Assembly: GCF_000283155.1 (NCBI RefSeq)
Contig: NW_004454178.1
Coordinates: forward strand, 9,524,931 to 9,588,930
Direction: 5' to 3'
Length of the DNA: 64,000 bases
Source of the DNA: Ceratotherium simum simum
Taxonomy: Eukaryota > Chordata > Mammalia > Perissodactyla > Rhinocerotidae
In this document: positions 43,101 to 55,100 of the stretch, one piece after another
How positions within the stretch are numbered: the stretch's first letter is position 1
How the letters are laid out: each line of letters opens with the position of its first letter
The notes under the pieces: generated by a model
Told to the model about the DNA's origin: nothing
What the model saw: only the letters and a program-made list of their open reading frames with translations
The model's database searches: none
Position numbers and translations under genes: made by a program

Positions 43101-46100
43101 TATGTGAAGAACAGAGCACAGCGCCTGGCGAAGGGTGCCACGGAATAAATGTCAGCCATTAGTGTTATTGATGACATCTCTGACCTGGTCCCTGTCGTCA
43201 TTAGAAGAGCGGAGATAATGCCTCACCAGACTGGTGATGAGCACCTAAGGTGACCCTGAAGGGGCTTTGTAAGCAGGAAAGGATCAGGTCAGCATAAGGG
43301 ACTGTTATTTCCCCCAGAAGCTTTCCTGTAGGGTGGTGGAGTGGGGCACAGGGGCATTTGCTCTGGGTCTGGGTGGGTGGGAGGCAGTGTGGGCACGGCC
43401 CAGCCGCAGAGGAGAGTGACAAGGGTAGGAGAGAGTTGGGGGAGAGTGGGGCTTGGCTTCTAGGCCCTTCTCTTAGAGCTGAGCTGAGCTGAGCTTCGAC
43501 CTGCATGGGAAGGGTAAGGAGAGGAGGGGAGAGCCTGCCACCCACCCTCGCTGACCTCCACCCTCCTGAGAAGGCCCGGTGTTTGGATCCTGTCCACTGC
43601 CTCCCTCTGGTGCCTGGGGACCTTGCTGGGCTCTGCCCAGGCTCCAGTTCCTGGCACAGCTCCTTTTTCCTGCCCAGGGTGAGGGCAGGGCCTGCGGGGT
43701 GGGGTGCCTGGGGCTCCATGGGCTTCCCTGCCCCAGTGCTGACTCCTCCCCCCAGATGAGCTGACCTGCAGCGCCCGGCTGACTGTGCAGCCCTCGCTGG
43801 CGCCCCTGTTCACACGGCTGTTGGAGGACGTGGAGGTGCTGGAGGGCCGGGCTGCCCGCTTCGACTGCAAGATCAGCGGCACCCCGCCCCCGTCTGTTAC
43901 CTGGACGCATTTTGGTATGGCCCTCCATCCGGCAGATGTTGGGGGACCCCCTGGGGCCAGAGGGCAAGGCCCCTCGCTAAGCCTGCTCTACATCCCGGTC
44001 CCCCAGGCCACCCCGTGGAGGAAAGCGAGAATGTGAAGCTGCGGCAGGACGGGGGTCTGCATTCACTGCACATTGCCCGTGTGGGCAGTGAGGATGAGGG
44101 GCTCTACGAGGTCAGTGCCACCAACGCCCATGGCCAAGCCCACTGTTCGGCCCAGCTCTACGTGGAGGAGCCACGGACGGCCGCCACCGGCCCTAGGTAC
44201 AACTTGGGGCCCCCGATGCCACCGGGGCTGCCTCCATGGTGCCCCAGCCTTGTGGGAGGTGTGGCTCTGGGCCTCAGGGTAGCTGTGTGGTTCTTACAGC
44301 TCAAAGCTGGAGAAGATGCCATCCATCCCGGAGGAGCCAGAGCAGGGCGAGCTGGAGCGGCTGTCCATGCCTGACTTCCTGCGGCCGCTGCAGGACCTGG
44401 AGGTGGGACTGGCCAAGGAGGCCATGCTGGAGTGCCAGGTGACCGGCCTGCCCTACCCCACCATCAGCTGGTTCCACAACGGCCACCGCATCCAGAGCAG
44501 CGATGACCGGCGCATGACACAGTGTACGTGTCTGGGAAGAGACCCTGGGGAGTGTCCCCTCCAGCACCCTCTTTGCTTCCAGTACCCTCCCCGTCTCCCC
44601 ACCCTCAGTCTTCCCTTTTCTAGCCTGGTCAGGGAGGAGTACCTAGGGGAAGGGAGCCCAGAGGGGCCGTGAGGTCATAGCCTCCTTCCTCAAGCCACAC
44701 AGTGCCCATGTGCTGAATCACCACTCTGGGCCTTGGTGGCCCTGTTAGCACTTCCTGGACAGACAGTACAGCTGCTACTGACCGTGGGCAAGTTACAGAG
44801 CCCCTCTGTGCCCCAGTTTCCTCATCTGTAATAGGCTCGTTATGGGAATTAAATTAGTTAATGTGTGTAGTGTGCTTAAAGCAGGGCCTGGCGAATAGCA
44901 GGTGGTCCATAAATGTTAAATCTTATTGTTATTGCTGTGGCTGCTGTTGCCACCATTATCATCCTTGTGGATGAAGTCGTGCTGCTTACACCTTCCTGGA
45001 GAAATTTCAGTGAAAAGGCTGGTGTGAGCAGTGTCTGGCACCAAAAGGATGCTTGGTCCAGGGTTGTTAACTAGCAAATAAAGAAGGAAGAGCCGGGGGA
45101 CAAATACAGAGGCACACATTTGGGACCGTGTCCTCTCAGCCTGGGATCTTTCTCCTGGAAGTATCTCAGCAACATCCTTGAAGGATCTGAGTCTCGTGTG
45201 AGAAGGTTGCCTCCTCCCGTCAGATGGTGACCCGTGATGGGCTCCTCTTATAGCTGCAGTGTGGCAAAACTCGCCTTTATTAAGCACTTTGTGAGTGCCA
45301 GGCCCTGAGTGCTCAGGTCCTGATGTGGATGATCTCACCTTCCTCACCATGGGCCTGTAAGGTTGGTACTATTACCCCTATTTACAGATGGGGAAACTGA
45401 GGCTTACAGAGGGACAAGGACTTCCCCAAAGGCAGGCAAGGACCGTCTGATGTGGCGCCCACCTCCTACAGGATGCTGCCCATTGCCCGTGCCCCACTCT
45501 CCCCTCCCCATCATGTCACCACCATGACTCTGACCCTCCCCGCAGCCCCCACCGTGCTGTCTTTGCTCAGCCCACAGGCTTCTTGTTTCTCCATCTGCTT
45601 GAGGCCCTGGGTGGGTGTCTGTCTCAGGATCTGAGCCGGCGTTTCTGCTTGTGTCTGTATCTTGGGTCAGTGGCAGCCAGTGGCTTCTCTTCTTTTATAA
45701 ATAGTGTCAGCAGAGATAAATGAATGGGGGATTGTTCCATGCGGAGATAACCTCTGAGAGAAGGGAGGGGTGTTTGGGGATGGCCCTGACGTGAAGGAGG
45801 ACAGTGCAGGCCTCTTCCCCTTCATGTCCCCGCCGGGGACGGCCACCTTATCATCATTCAGGGAGCACAGGGTAGGGAAAGAACTTCGAAATCAGAGGGA
45901 ACCAAGTTCAAGCTGTGGTTCCATTGTTTATTAGCTGTGTGTCCTTGGACCAGTCCATTAATGTCTCTGACCTCATTGGTAAAATCAGGATAATTTTGCA
46001 GGGTTGTTGAAAGGATTATGGAAAAAAAAATGCATGTCAAGTAGCTGGCATCGGCTGGGCACAGAGCAGACAACTCTTATTGTAATTTATAATGTAACAT

Positions 46101-49100
46101 CTTTGGCACTTACTGCGTGCAAGGCTTTGGGTTCTGGGCCTGCAGGACGAGTCAGGCCTGTCTTTAGGGAGTTGCAGGCTGATTCAGGAGTCATGACACA
46201 TGCAAGTAAAGAGGGAAGACCACCCAAAGCCGCATGGGCCCCCTGCTGGAGGTCCTGAGGAGGGCTTCAGAGGTGAGGGTGCAGGGGGGCCAGGGGCACG
46301 GCAAAGGAGGCGTCCCAGGCTGGCGCTCACTTGAACTGCGTCTTAAAGCAGAAGGAGGCCATCAGTACGAGACGAGTATTCTAGAAGGGAGGAATTTTGT
46401 AAGCAAAGACCTGGAGATGGAACTCCTGTAGCTTGTTCAGGGACCCGTTCACGGGTCAGGGGCAGAACATGGAAGAATGGTGGGAGACGTGGTCAGACGG
46501 GAGTTTGGGCTGAGGGCTTGGATGCAGTAGGTGCCTTTAAGGTTTTCAGATCAAGAGGTAATGTGGGATGCTGTTGGCAGAGTGTGGACTGCACTAGAGG
46601 AGGCCTTTCACGGGCTCTGTGCTGGAGATGGGACCGCCAGTGGCCATGGGATGGAGAAGAGGGGACTGAGGGCGGGGCCCTAGGAACAAAGACTAGTCAG
46701 AACCGTGACATGGAGGTGTGCCTCCCCGGAGGTGCGGAGATGAAGGGCAGTCAACGGGGTAGGAACCCGCAGAGGGTGAACCAGCGTGGGAAGAGGATGA
46801 GAAGTCTCTGAGCCTGAAGTGCTGGGGCTAGGACTGCAGGTGTAGACGAACCCCGGGGTTTGCTGCACCGTGGACTCCTTTCTTGCTGTCTGCCCCACCC
46901 CTTCCCCCTCACCTCCTCCCTGTAGTGGGTGGGGGCAAAGGGCCAGGCCTGGGGTGGTGGGGGCCCACCCCTCAAAGTATCCTCCTAGCTCAGGCCCAGT
47001 GTCGCTGTCCCTCCCCCCTCAGACAGGGATGTCCATCGCCTGGTGTTCCCTGCTGTGGGACCTCAGCATGCGGGTGTCTATAAGAGTGTCATCGCCAACA
47101 AGCTGGGCAAAGCTGCCTGCTATGCCCACCTCTATGTCACAGGTGAGGCCAGTGCCCTCCCAGGGGGCTGGGTGAGGGTGGGGCCTCCACACCAGTTCCC
47201 TTCCCCTTGGTCGCCTGGGGAGCCATCTGGCCTTGCCCCTGCTCCTGTGGCTGTGTCCCCGGTCCCCAGCCCATCGCCCCGAGGCTTGGTGATCCTGTGG
47301 AGCCCTTGGGCCCTAAAGTACTCAGCAGATGTCCAACCTGTGGCTTTCAGATGTAGTTCCAGGCCCCCCAGACGGTGCCCCGCAGGTGGTGGCTGTGACC
47401 GGGAGGATGATCACGCTCACATGGCAGCCCCCCAGGAGTCTGGACATGGCCATCGGTGAGTCAGGGCCACAGAGGACTGTGGGGTGGGGTTGGGGCCACA
47501 AGCAGGGCAGGCTCGGGCAGGGGCACCAAGCGAGGCGGGAGGGGCGGGCAAGGCCCAGGGAAGCCCGGGGCGGTGTGGGAGTGGACGGAGTGCTGGGAGC
47601 ACGGCCAGGAGCAGCTTTGCCCGTGTCCTCTCCATGGCAGATGGAGCCCTGGCTCCAGGTCAGGAGAGTAGACAAAGAGATCCACCGTATTCCCGTCTCT
47701 TTCTCAGAGGGACTGGGTGCATGGGTCATGATCCTGGGAAACCCCTCTCCTTCCCTGTGCACGGTCTCTTCCTGCTCTGTGCCTCAGTTTCCCTACCTCA
47801 GATAGTAGCAGGGAATTGGGATACAAGTCAAACTCCCTCCGTGCCTGTAACCGGACCCCATGCCTGGCACCTTGTTGGCTCTGAGCCTGGCCAGGCCAGT
47901 GGTTGGGCCAAGAAAGATAGGGGCCAGGCAGAAGCAACAGGAGAACCAGAGGCAGGTCCTCAGAGCAGACCAATGGTGGGTTCCTGGGTCCCAAGCCGGC
48001 TGCACGGTGTGGGGGGCGCCCCAGCACTGCCCGCCTCTAGCAGCTGCCTCCCCAGCAGACCCGGACGCCCTGACCTACACCGTGCAGCACCAGGTGTTGG
48101 GCTCGGACCAGTGGACAGCGCTGGCCACGGGCCTGCGGGAGCCTGGGTGGGCGGCCACAGGGCTGCGGAAGGGGGTCCAGCACATCTTCCGGGTCCTCAG
48201 CACCACCATCAAGAGCAGCAGCAAGCCCTCACCCCCCTCCGAGCCAGTGCAGCTGCTGGAGCGAGGTGAGTCTGGGTGCCCCCGGGGGGCGGGGGTGGGA
48301 GCTGCTGGGCCGGGGAACTGGGTCCCTGTGGTGGAGGCTCAAGGGCCAGTCTGGACGTGACGGCTGTGGTGGGAGCAGCGTGGCTGGCATGACCTTGACC
48401 CGTCAGAGTGCTTCCTTCTCATTCCTGAAAGCAGCACGCACAGTGAGTGAGGCTGAGGCTCTGCAGTCAGACCAGCTCGGGGTGCAACCCCGGCTCTGCC
48501 ACTTCCCGGCTGTGTTTCTTAGACAAATTGCTACACCTCTCTGAACCTCAGCTTCCTCATCTGTAAAAAGGGAGCCCACGTGGCGAGTGGGAGGGTGAAA
48601 GGAGCAGTGGGTGCTAAGGATCTGGCCTCAAGCCCGCATAGAGCCTACGCTCTCCTCCTCCCAGGCCCGCCCCTGGACGAGGCACCCGCTGTGCTGGACA
48701 AGCCGGGCGTCGTGTATGTGGTGGAGGGGCAGCCTGCCAGTGTCACCGTCACCTTCAACCATGTGGAGGCCCAGGTCGTCTGGAGGAGGTGAGGCCCCGC
48801 CGTGCACTCCCTGCTCCCCACATGTGGCAGTCCAGCTCTGGCCATCCTGGCCTGACATCCCTGGGGCTAGATCCTGGGTGACCTCCCTGTCTTGTGTCCC
48901 TTAGCTGCCGAGGCGCCCTCCTAGAGGCACGGGCAGGTGTGTATGAGCTGAACCAGCCGGATGACGACCAGTACAGCCTTCGGATCTGCCGCGTGAGCCG
49001 CCGGGACTTGGGGCCTGTCACCTGCACCGCTCGCAACCGCCACGGCACACAGGCCTGCTCGGTCACACTGGAGCTGGCAGGTGGGTGACAGCAGGCCTCC

Positions 49101-52100
49101 TTCCCTCTCCTCCATCTGAGGCCCACAGCCCCCTCCTTACACCCTCAGGGACACACACCCACCTGCCAGTCCCGGGTCTTCCCTCTTAGGCCTCTCCATC
49201 TAATGGCCATAATAATACCAGAAATAGCAATAATAACAGTAATAGTACTGGTAAGATATTTATGGAACACCTAGAATGTGCCAGGCTCAGCGCTAAGTAC
49301 CTTACACATATCACCGCGTTTAATATTTACATCAACCCTATGAGATGGGGTCGGTTATTAGCCTCATTTTACAGATGGGGAAACTGAGGCTCAGAGACTG
49401 TGCTAAGTAAGGCCCAAGGTCACACAGCCTAATAAGTACAGAAGCTGGGATTCCAGTGCCTGACCCCAAAGCCAGAGAGTGCTCTTAGCTCCTGTGTTAA
49501 ATACAACAGGAACTAGTACCTCAAATACAACAAGCTTGAGGAGACCAAGTGATTTAAAGAAAAAAAAAGCTCAAATGAGCACCTCTTATCACCAGCCCCC
49601 CAGCTCGGGGGTCCTGGCTGCCCCTTTTGCACAAGCCTGTTTGACGGAGCCTCCCAGCCTTTGCCGCAAGGACCCTTTTTATGATTTCTCCTTTAAGGAT
49701 GTAGGTCTCTCAACCCGTAGCCCGCCCTCGGTAGTAATTGCCTTGTTTTGCGGTTTGTTAATTAACTGTAGACATATGTAACTGCCACTCAGCTTCGGCT
49801 CAGCGTGAGTTAGACTGTGTTACCTGCTGAGGAGATACAGTTGCGATCAAATGCAAAGAAAGTGACATTTTAGTTAGCAAGGCCATCTTATCATGGGGTA
49901 AATGTGCATTCTCTGGCACTTGAAAAAAATGGTTGCAGTTCACTTGAAACCTTCTGCTCCTTTGACCTTCATAGACTGACCACACCAGCAGACTAGGGAC
50001 AGATTCCTGGGGGGGGCCAGGCATCTTTAAAGCGGGAGAGAAGCGTAAGGAGGGGACGTGTAAGGAGGGGATGGGGGAGCCCTCCTGGCCCCGCTGTGGA
50101 TGGGGGATCGGGTGGGGCCACAGATGGTCTGGGCCCCTGCTCTCCCTTGTCCATGACTTCCTCCTTGTCCTGCTCCCCCCCAACCCCCGACCCCCATCCT
50201 GGCACTTTCTACTCAGCCACCGCTTTGCTCCTTGACAGCACCATCTGCAAGACTCATCTTTCTTCTCAGATAGAGGAGGAGCCCTCAGGTTTGGGGAGAC
50301 CCTGCCCACCAACGGCCCTGCAGCCAGCTTGACTGGGGCAGTGACTGAGGGAGATTGTGTCCCAGCCAACCATGGCTAGAACAGGCCTGGGGCTTGTATC
50401 TACATGCCCTCCCACCCCCTATCCCCGGGGAGGCAGAATGGCCCCTTTCCTCCACACCTGCCCTGCTGTAGCAGGGAGCCCCGCTTCCAGAGGCCCTCCC
50501 CTTTTATCTGTCTAAATCGAGCCGTGTGCCTGTGATGAGTGGTGGTCTCTGCCCAGTGCCCCTGCTCTTCTCTCAGGACCTGATCACTCCTACCTGCCTT
50601 AAAGCCGAGATCCCCAAACATTCTCAGGAAGGGGGACGCCGGAAAGTCACAGGCTTCTCTGAAAAGCACGTTGGAATATGTATTTAATTCCATCCTGAGA
50701 GTGAGAAGCTGCTTTCCCAGGAAATACACGAGCCCTATGTGCGGAGAACAAAATCACAGGCATATGTGGGAGAACTAAGCCGAGCATCGGGACCTGTTAG
50801 TTTGTCTTGCCACCTCCCAACTCGTAGAAGTCCCCTTAAATGAGATGCAGAGAGAAAACTTCAAGATAGAGGCAATGCCACCCATGAACTTGACCGAGGG
50901 TCACAGACTGAGTGGCCTACAGGGCCCAGGACAGTGAAGCTGGAGAAGCCTGCGGTGGGGCGTGCAGAAGGGCGATCACCCACAGGGGGCAGTGTCGCGC
51001 CACTCCGCGCCCGCCAGTCCGTGCAGTGAGGGAAGCTGCTCAGGGTAGCCAGCCCTGATTTTCCAAAAGAGGCAGGAAATCCAGATTTCTTGTGTGTGTG
51101 AAAATCTCCTAATTTCAGAGGTGGTCAGTGAATACTGAGGGTCACTCAGAGCCAGCCTGCACCCTCTGGGTTTTCTGAGATTTGGACAACATCATGTATG
51201 GATTGACAGGGAGAGCGCTTGGTCCAGGCAAGGAACTCTGTGTTCCCAGGGGCCAAGTTTGAGAGCCCAGTGGGTGGGGTGCTGGGGCTCTGGGGTGGGG
51301 GGTCTGCCTGAGCCAGTTGCTGAGGGAGAGCTTGGAGAGGGACCGAGAAGGCAGGCCCTTGTGATCGCAACGTTCTGTCCCCCTCCCTTCCCTGCCGCCA
51401 CCCCTGTGTGTTTCAGAGGCCCCCCGGTTTGAGTCCATCATGGAGGACGTGGAGGTGGGGGCTGGGGAGACCGCACGTTTCGCCGTGGTGGTTGAGGGGA
51501 AACCGCTGCCGGACATCGTGTGGTTCAAGGTCAGAGGATGCTGAAGGCCTCAGTGGAGTCCTGGCTGGGGCTGGCCGGGAGCCTGGGGGGAGGGTGGGAT
51601 TTCCTAGGGGCGTGGGAGGGGTCCTCCAGCCTTAGGAGGAGGGGAGCCTGGGCAGAGAAGAGCAAAGGTGTTGCCAGAGGTGTGGTTAGGAGAAGGAAGG
51701 GGGACCCAGGGGTGCTGGGTGACTCTGGTGGGGGTTGAGGAACCAGGGGACTAATTAGGGGGTGCAGAACTATTAGGAGGAGATAAGGGTGGAGCTGATT
51801 CTGGCTCCTGAGATGAGCAAGGCCCCTGGGGCAGAAATGATGCTGGGCCCTGGAGTAGAGAGGTCCTTGGCCCTGGGGTAGGGATGAGCCTGGGTCTCTG
51901 GCATGGAGGTCAAGCTGGGTCCCAGGGGGAGGGGAAGCCAGGCCCGGGCTGGAGGTGACGGCCAGCTCTGCAGGACGAGGTTCTGCTGACCGAGAGCAGC
52001 CACGTGAGCTTCGTGTACGAGGAGAACGAGTGCTCCCTGGTGGTGCTCAGCACCGGGGCCCAGGATGGAGGCGTCTACACCTGCACGGCCCGGAACCTGG

Positions 52101-55100
52101 CTGGCGAGGTCTCCTGCAAAGCAGAGTTGGCTGTGCGTTCAGGTGGGCTGGAGTTCAAGGGGAGAAGGGCAAAGTGCTCCCCCCCAGGAGTCCGATGTGA
52201 GCCCCTGGCCAGGAATCACTCCCTGGCCCTTCGCTCCTTGACTACCACGTCCTCCAGCCCCTGCACCCCGCATCGGGCCCCCAGTGTTCTTGCTGTCTTC
52301 CCTCTCCTCCAGCTGCCCTGCCTGTCCCAGTCTCTGCCCTCCTTCCTCCCTTGCCCTCCTCTCCTAACACCAGGCATCTCTTCCCAGCTCAGACAGCCAT
52401 GGAGGTGGAGGGGGCCGGGGAAGATGAGGAGCAGCGAGGAAAGCGACTCAGCGACTTTTATGACATCCACCAGGAGATCGGCAGGTGTGGGCCAGGAGGG
52501 GGCGCGGTGTCTGGGGGCCACGAGAGGCTGGCTCTGAGCTTGGAGGGAGTAGAGAGCCAGGGCTGCGCCGGTGCCTGAGCCTGGTCCTCCCCCGTGTCGT
52601 CACCCAGGGGCGCCTTCTCCTACCTGCGCCGCGTGGTGGAACGCAGCTCCGGCCTGGAATTCGCGGCCAAGTTCATCCCCAGCCAGGCCAAGCCCAAGGC
52701 ATCCGCGTGGCGGGAGGCCCGGCTGCTGGCCCGCCTCCAGCATGACTGCGTCCTCTACTTCCACGAGGCCTTCGAGAGGCGTCGGGGACTGGTCATCGTC
52801 ACCGAGCTGTATCCTGGGACAGGCTGGGCGGGCGGGGACCCATGGCCTGAATCACTGGTCCTTGTAACAGCCAATTAGCAACATGTTTTACACTTTACAA
52901 AATGTCCGCAGTGACAGTTGGGAGTTCTGAAAGCATCTTATAAATACTCCACAGAGTGGAGTCTGGAGACTTCTGCAAAAACCAACATTTTTTTAGCCCA
53001 TATTTTTAGCTTAAACTTACAGAGCACTCAATGTGTCACATAGCAATGGCAGTGTTCTAAGAGTTTTACAAATATTAACCTATTTAATCCTCACGTATAC
53101 CTATCTCATGGAATTTTTTTTTGCTGAGGAAGATTCGCCCTGAGCTAACATCTGTTGCCAATCTTCCTCTTTTTGCTTGAGGAAGATCTGCCCTAAGCTA
53201 ACGTCTGTGCCACTCTTCCTCTATTTTGTATGTGGGTCGCCACCACAGCATGGCCACCGATGAGTGGTGTAGGGCTGCGCCCAGGAACAGAACCTGGGCC
53301 ACCCAAGTGGAGCGCGCTGAACTTAACCACTAGGCCACAGGGCCAGCCTCTCATAGAATTTTTTTATCCCCATTTTATGGGTGATGAAACTGAGGTATAG
53401 AGAGGTTAAGGAACTCACGCGAGGTCACAGAGCTAACAGTCATGTTGTTTTGATCATGAAAGGTAGCACAGTGTGTCTGAAGGTTTGAAGTGACCCCATT
53501 TCAGATGAGCGTCAATACCTGGCTTTACTGGGAAGGCTGTTTTCTTAAAGAATGGGTTTTATCCTTTCGTGAGAGCTGTGGTTAGCATGTTGGCTGGTCT
53601 GCTTGTCACCCCCACTAGCAGGGTAACCATGTCCTTCACACAGGCTTCCCAGTCTGCATGGTTAGAACCCCAGCCTCAGCAAAATGACTAATTATTACAT
53701 ATCATGGACCTTCTGGGTCATTCTCAAATAGAGTCAAGAAGCTCCATCCACAGTTAACAAAATTCTGCTCTAAGTTGATCCTTATAAACACCTCCCAGAG
53801 TGGGCAAGAGGAGGTGTTGTCCCCGTTCTACACCTGAGGCAACCTCAGCTCAGAGACGTTAGGTGACCTGCCTAAGATCCCCCAGCAAGTGAGAGTTCAA
53901 GCAGGGTGGTCCCATCTGTGCCCCCAGGCGACAGGGGAAAGGGTGAAGACAGAGTCGCTAACTGGTATCAAATGTGCTTTAAGGGGAAGGAGACCCCTGT
54001 GCTCAGTTGGGAACTGACTTGGGCTCTGGGGCTGGAGGGCACTGCCCAGGGAGGACCTGGCACTGGTCAGTGTTCTCCTTGATCTGGGACACAGATGCAC
54101 AGAGGAGCTCCTGGAGCGGATGGCCAGGAAACCCACCGTGTGTGAGTCTGAGGTGAGGGCAGCGGGTGGTAGGGGTCAGATTGGGCACTGGCCTCCACCC
54201 ACCTGAGTTCTGAGACCTGAGGGGTGGGTCCTTGACATGCCGTCTGTGCCCATGAATAGGCCAGGGGGTGGTGCTGGAGAGCACTGTCACGCAGGCACCA
54301 GAGCCCCTATCCCCCATCAGATCAGACCCCCACCCTGGAACTTATACTGTCCTCTGTAAATCTCAGCAGACCCACCCTGGCCCCGACTCTGTTGTTTCCC
54401 AGTCTTCCCCACATAAATATTCCTCAAACATTTCTCCCAGAAGGAGCCCCACTTAGATTCTATTCAGTCTCACCGCTGTCCTGCCATACAGGGCTGTACA
54501 AGTTGTGCACTGCACAATTCTTTTTATTATAATGTAAATGGCTCCCTCCTATATTTGTGCTCTGCCCAATCTGTGCAGCTGTACATGGAAGACTAGATCT
54601 CAGCAACCCCATGTTTCCACCCCCTCCACCAGCCATCTGCAGGCCTCTTTCCAGGCGTAGCCTGACCTCCTGCCACAGCCCTGGTGGTGATCAAGCATAA
54701 TACCCCACCCTTCCCCCACGGACTCTGGGCCTCCTGTTTCCGCAGATCCGGGCCTACATGCGGCAGGTGCTGGAGGGCATATGTTACCTGCACCAGAACC
54801 ACGTGCTGCACCTGGATGTCAAGGTGAGGGGCAGGTTGGGGACAGGGAGCAGGCACCCTGAGGGAGCCAGGTGGTGGGGTGTCCTCTTCGCTCTTTGCTC
54901 AGCTCCCATGCCCTGCCTTGTGTCCTGCAGCCTGAGAACCTGCTGGTGTGGGATGGTGCAGAGGGTGACGAGCAGGTGAGGCTCTGTGACTTCGGGAACG
55001 CCCAGGAGCTGACACTGGGGGAGCCCCAGTACTGCCAGTACGGCACACCCGAGTTCGTGGCACCCGAGATTGTCAACCAGACCCCTGTCTCTGGAGTCAC

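Larger units (their letters stand above)
42680..43755. other. SPEG intron 10
   Basis: A 1.08-kb intron with a long sense MIR (42925-43180) and an (AGCTG)n pentanucleotide repeat (43476-43495). Confidence 0.8.
44524..47022. other. SPEG intron 13
   Basis: A 2.5-kb intron with MIR copies at 44760-44940 (sense), 45260-45430 (antisense) and 45880-46095 (sense), and an ancient repeat at about 46105-46215. No further exon is seen. Confidence 0.8.
49081..51416. other. SPEG intron 18
   Basis: A 2.3-kb intron. An antisense MIR lies at 49200-49450 and a CTCF-like motif at 50979-50992. The remainder is unassigned. Confidence 0.75.
52809..54094. other. SPEG intron 22
   Basis: A 1.29-kb intron. A MIR is split by an ERE insertion (53000-53450) and a second antisense MIR lies near 53755-53900. 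Confidence 0.8.

Noticed and set aside
45078..45083. AATAAA in SPEG intron 13 as another early polyadenylation site
   Set aside because: It has no convincing terminal exon upstream and sits next to MIR-derived AT-rich sequence. Chance is more likely.
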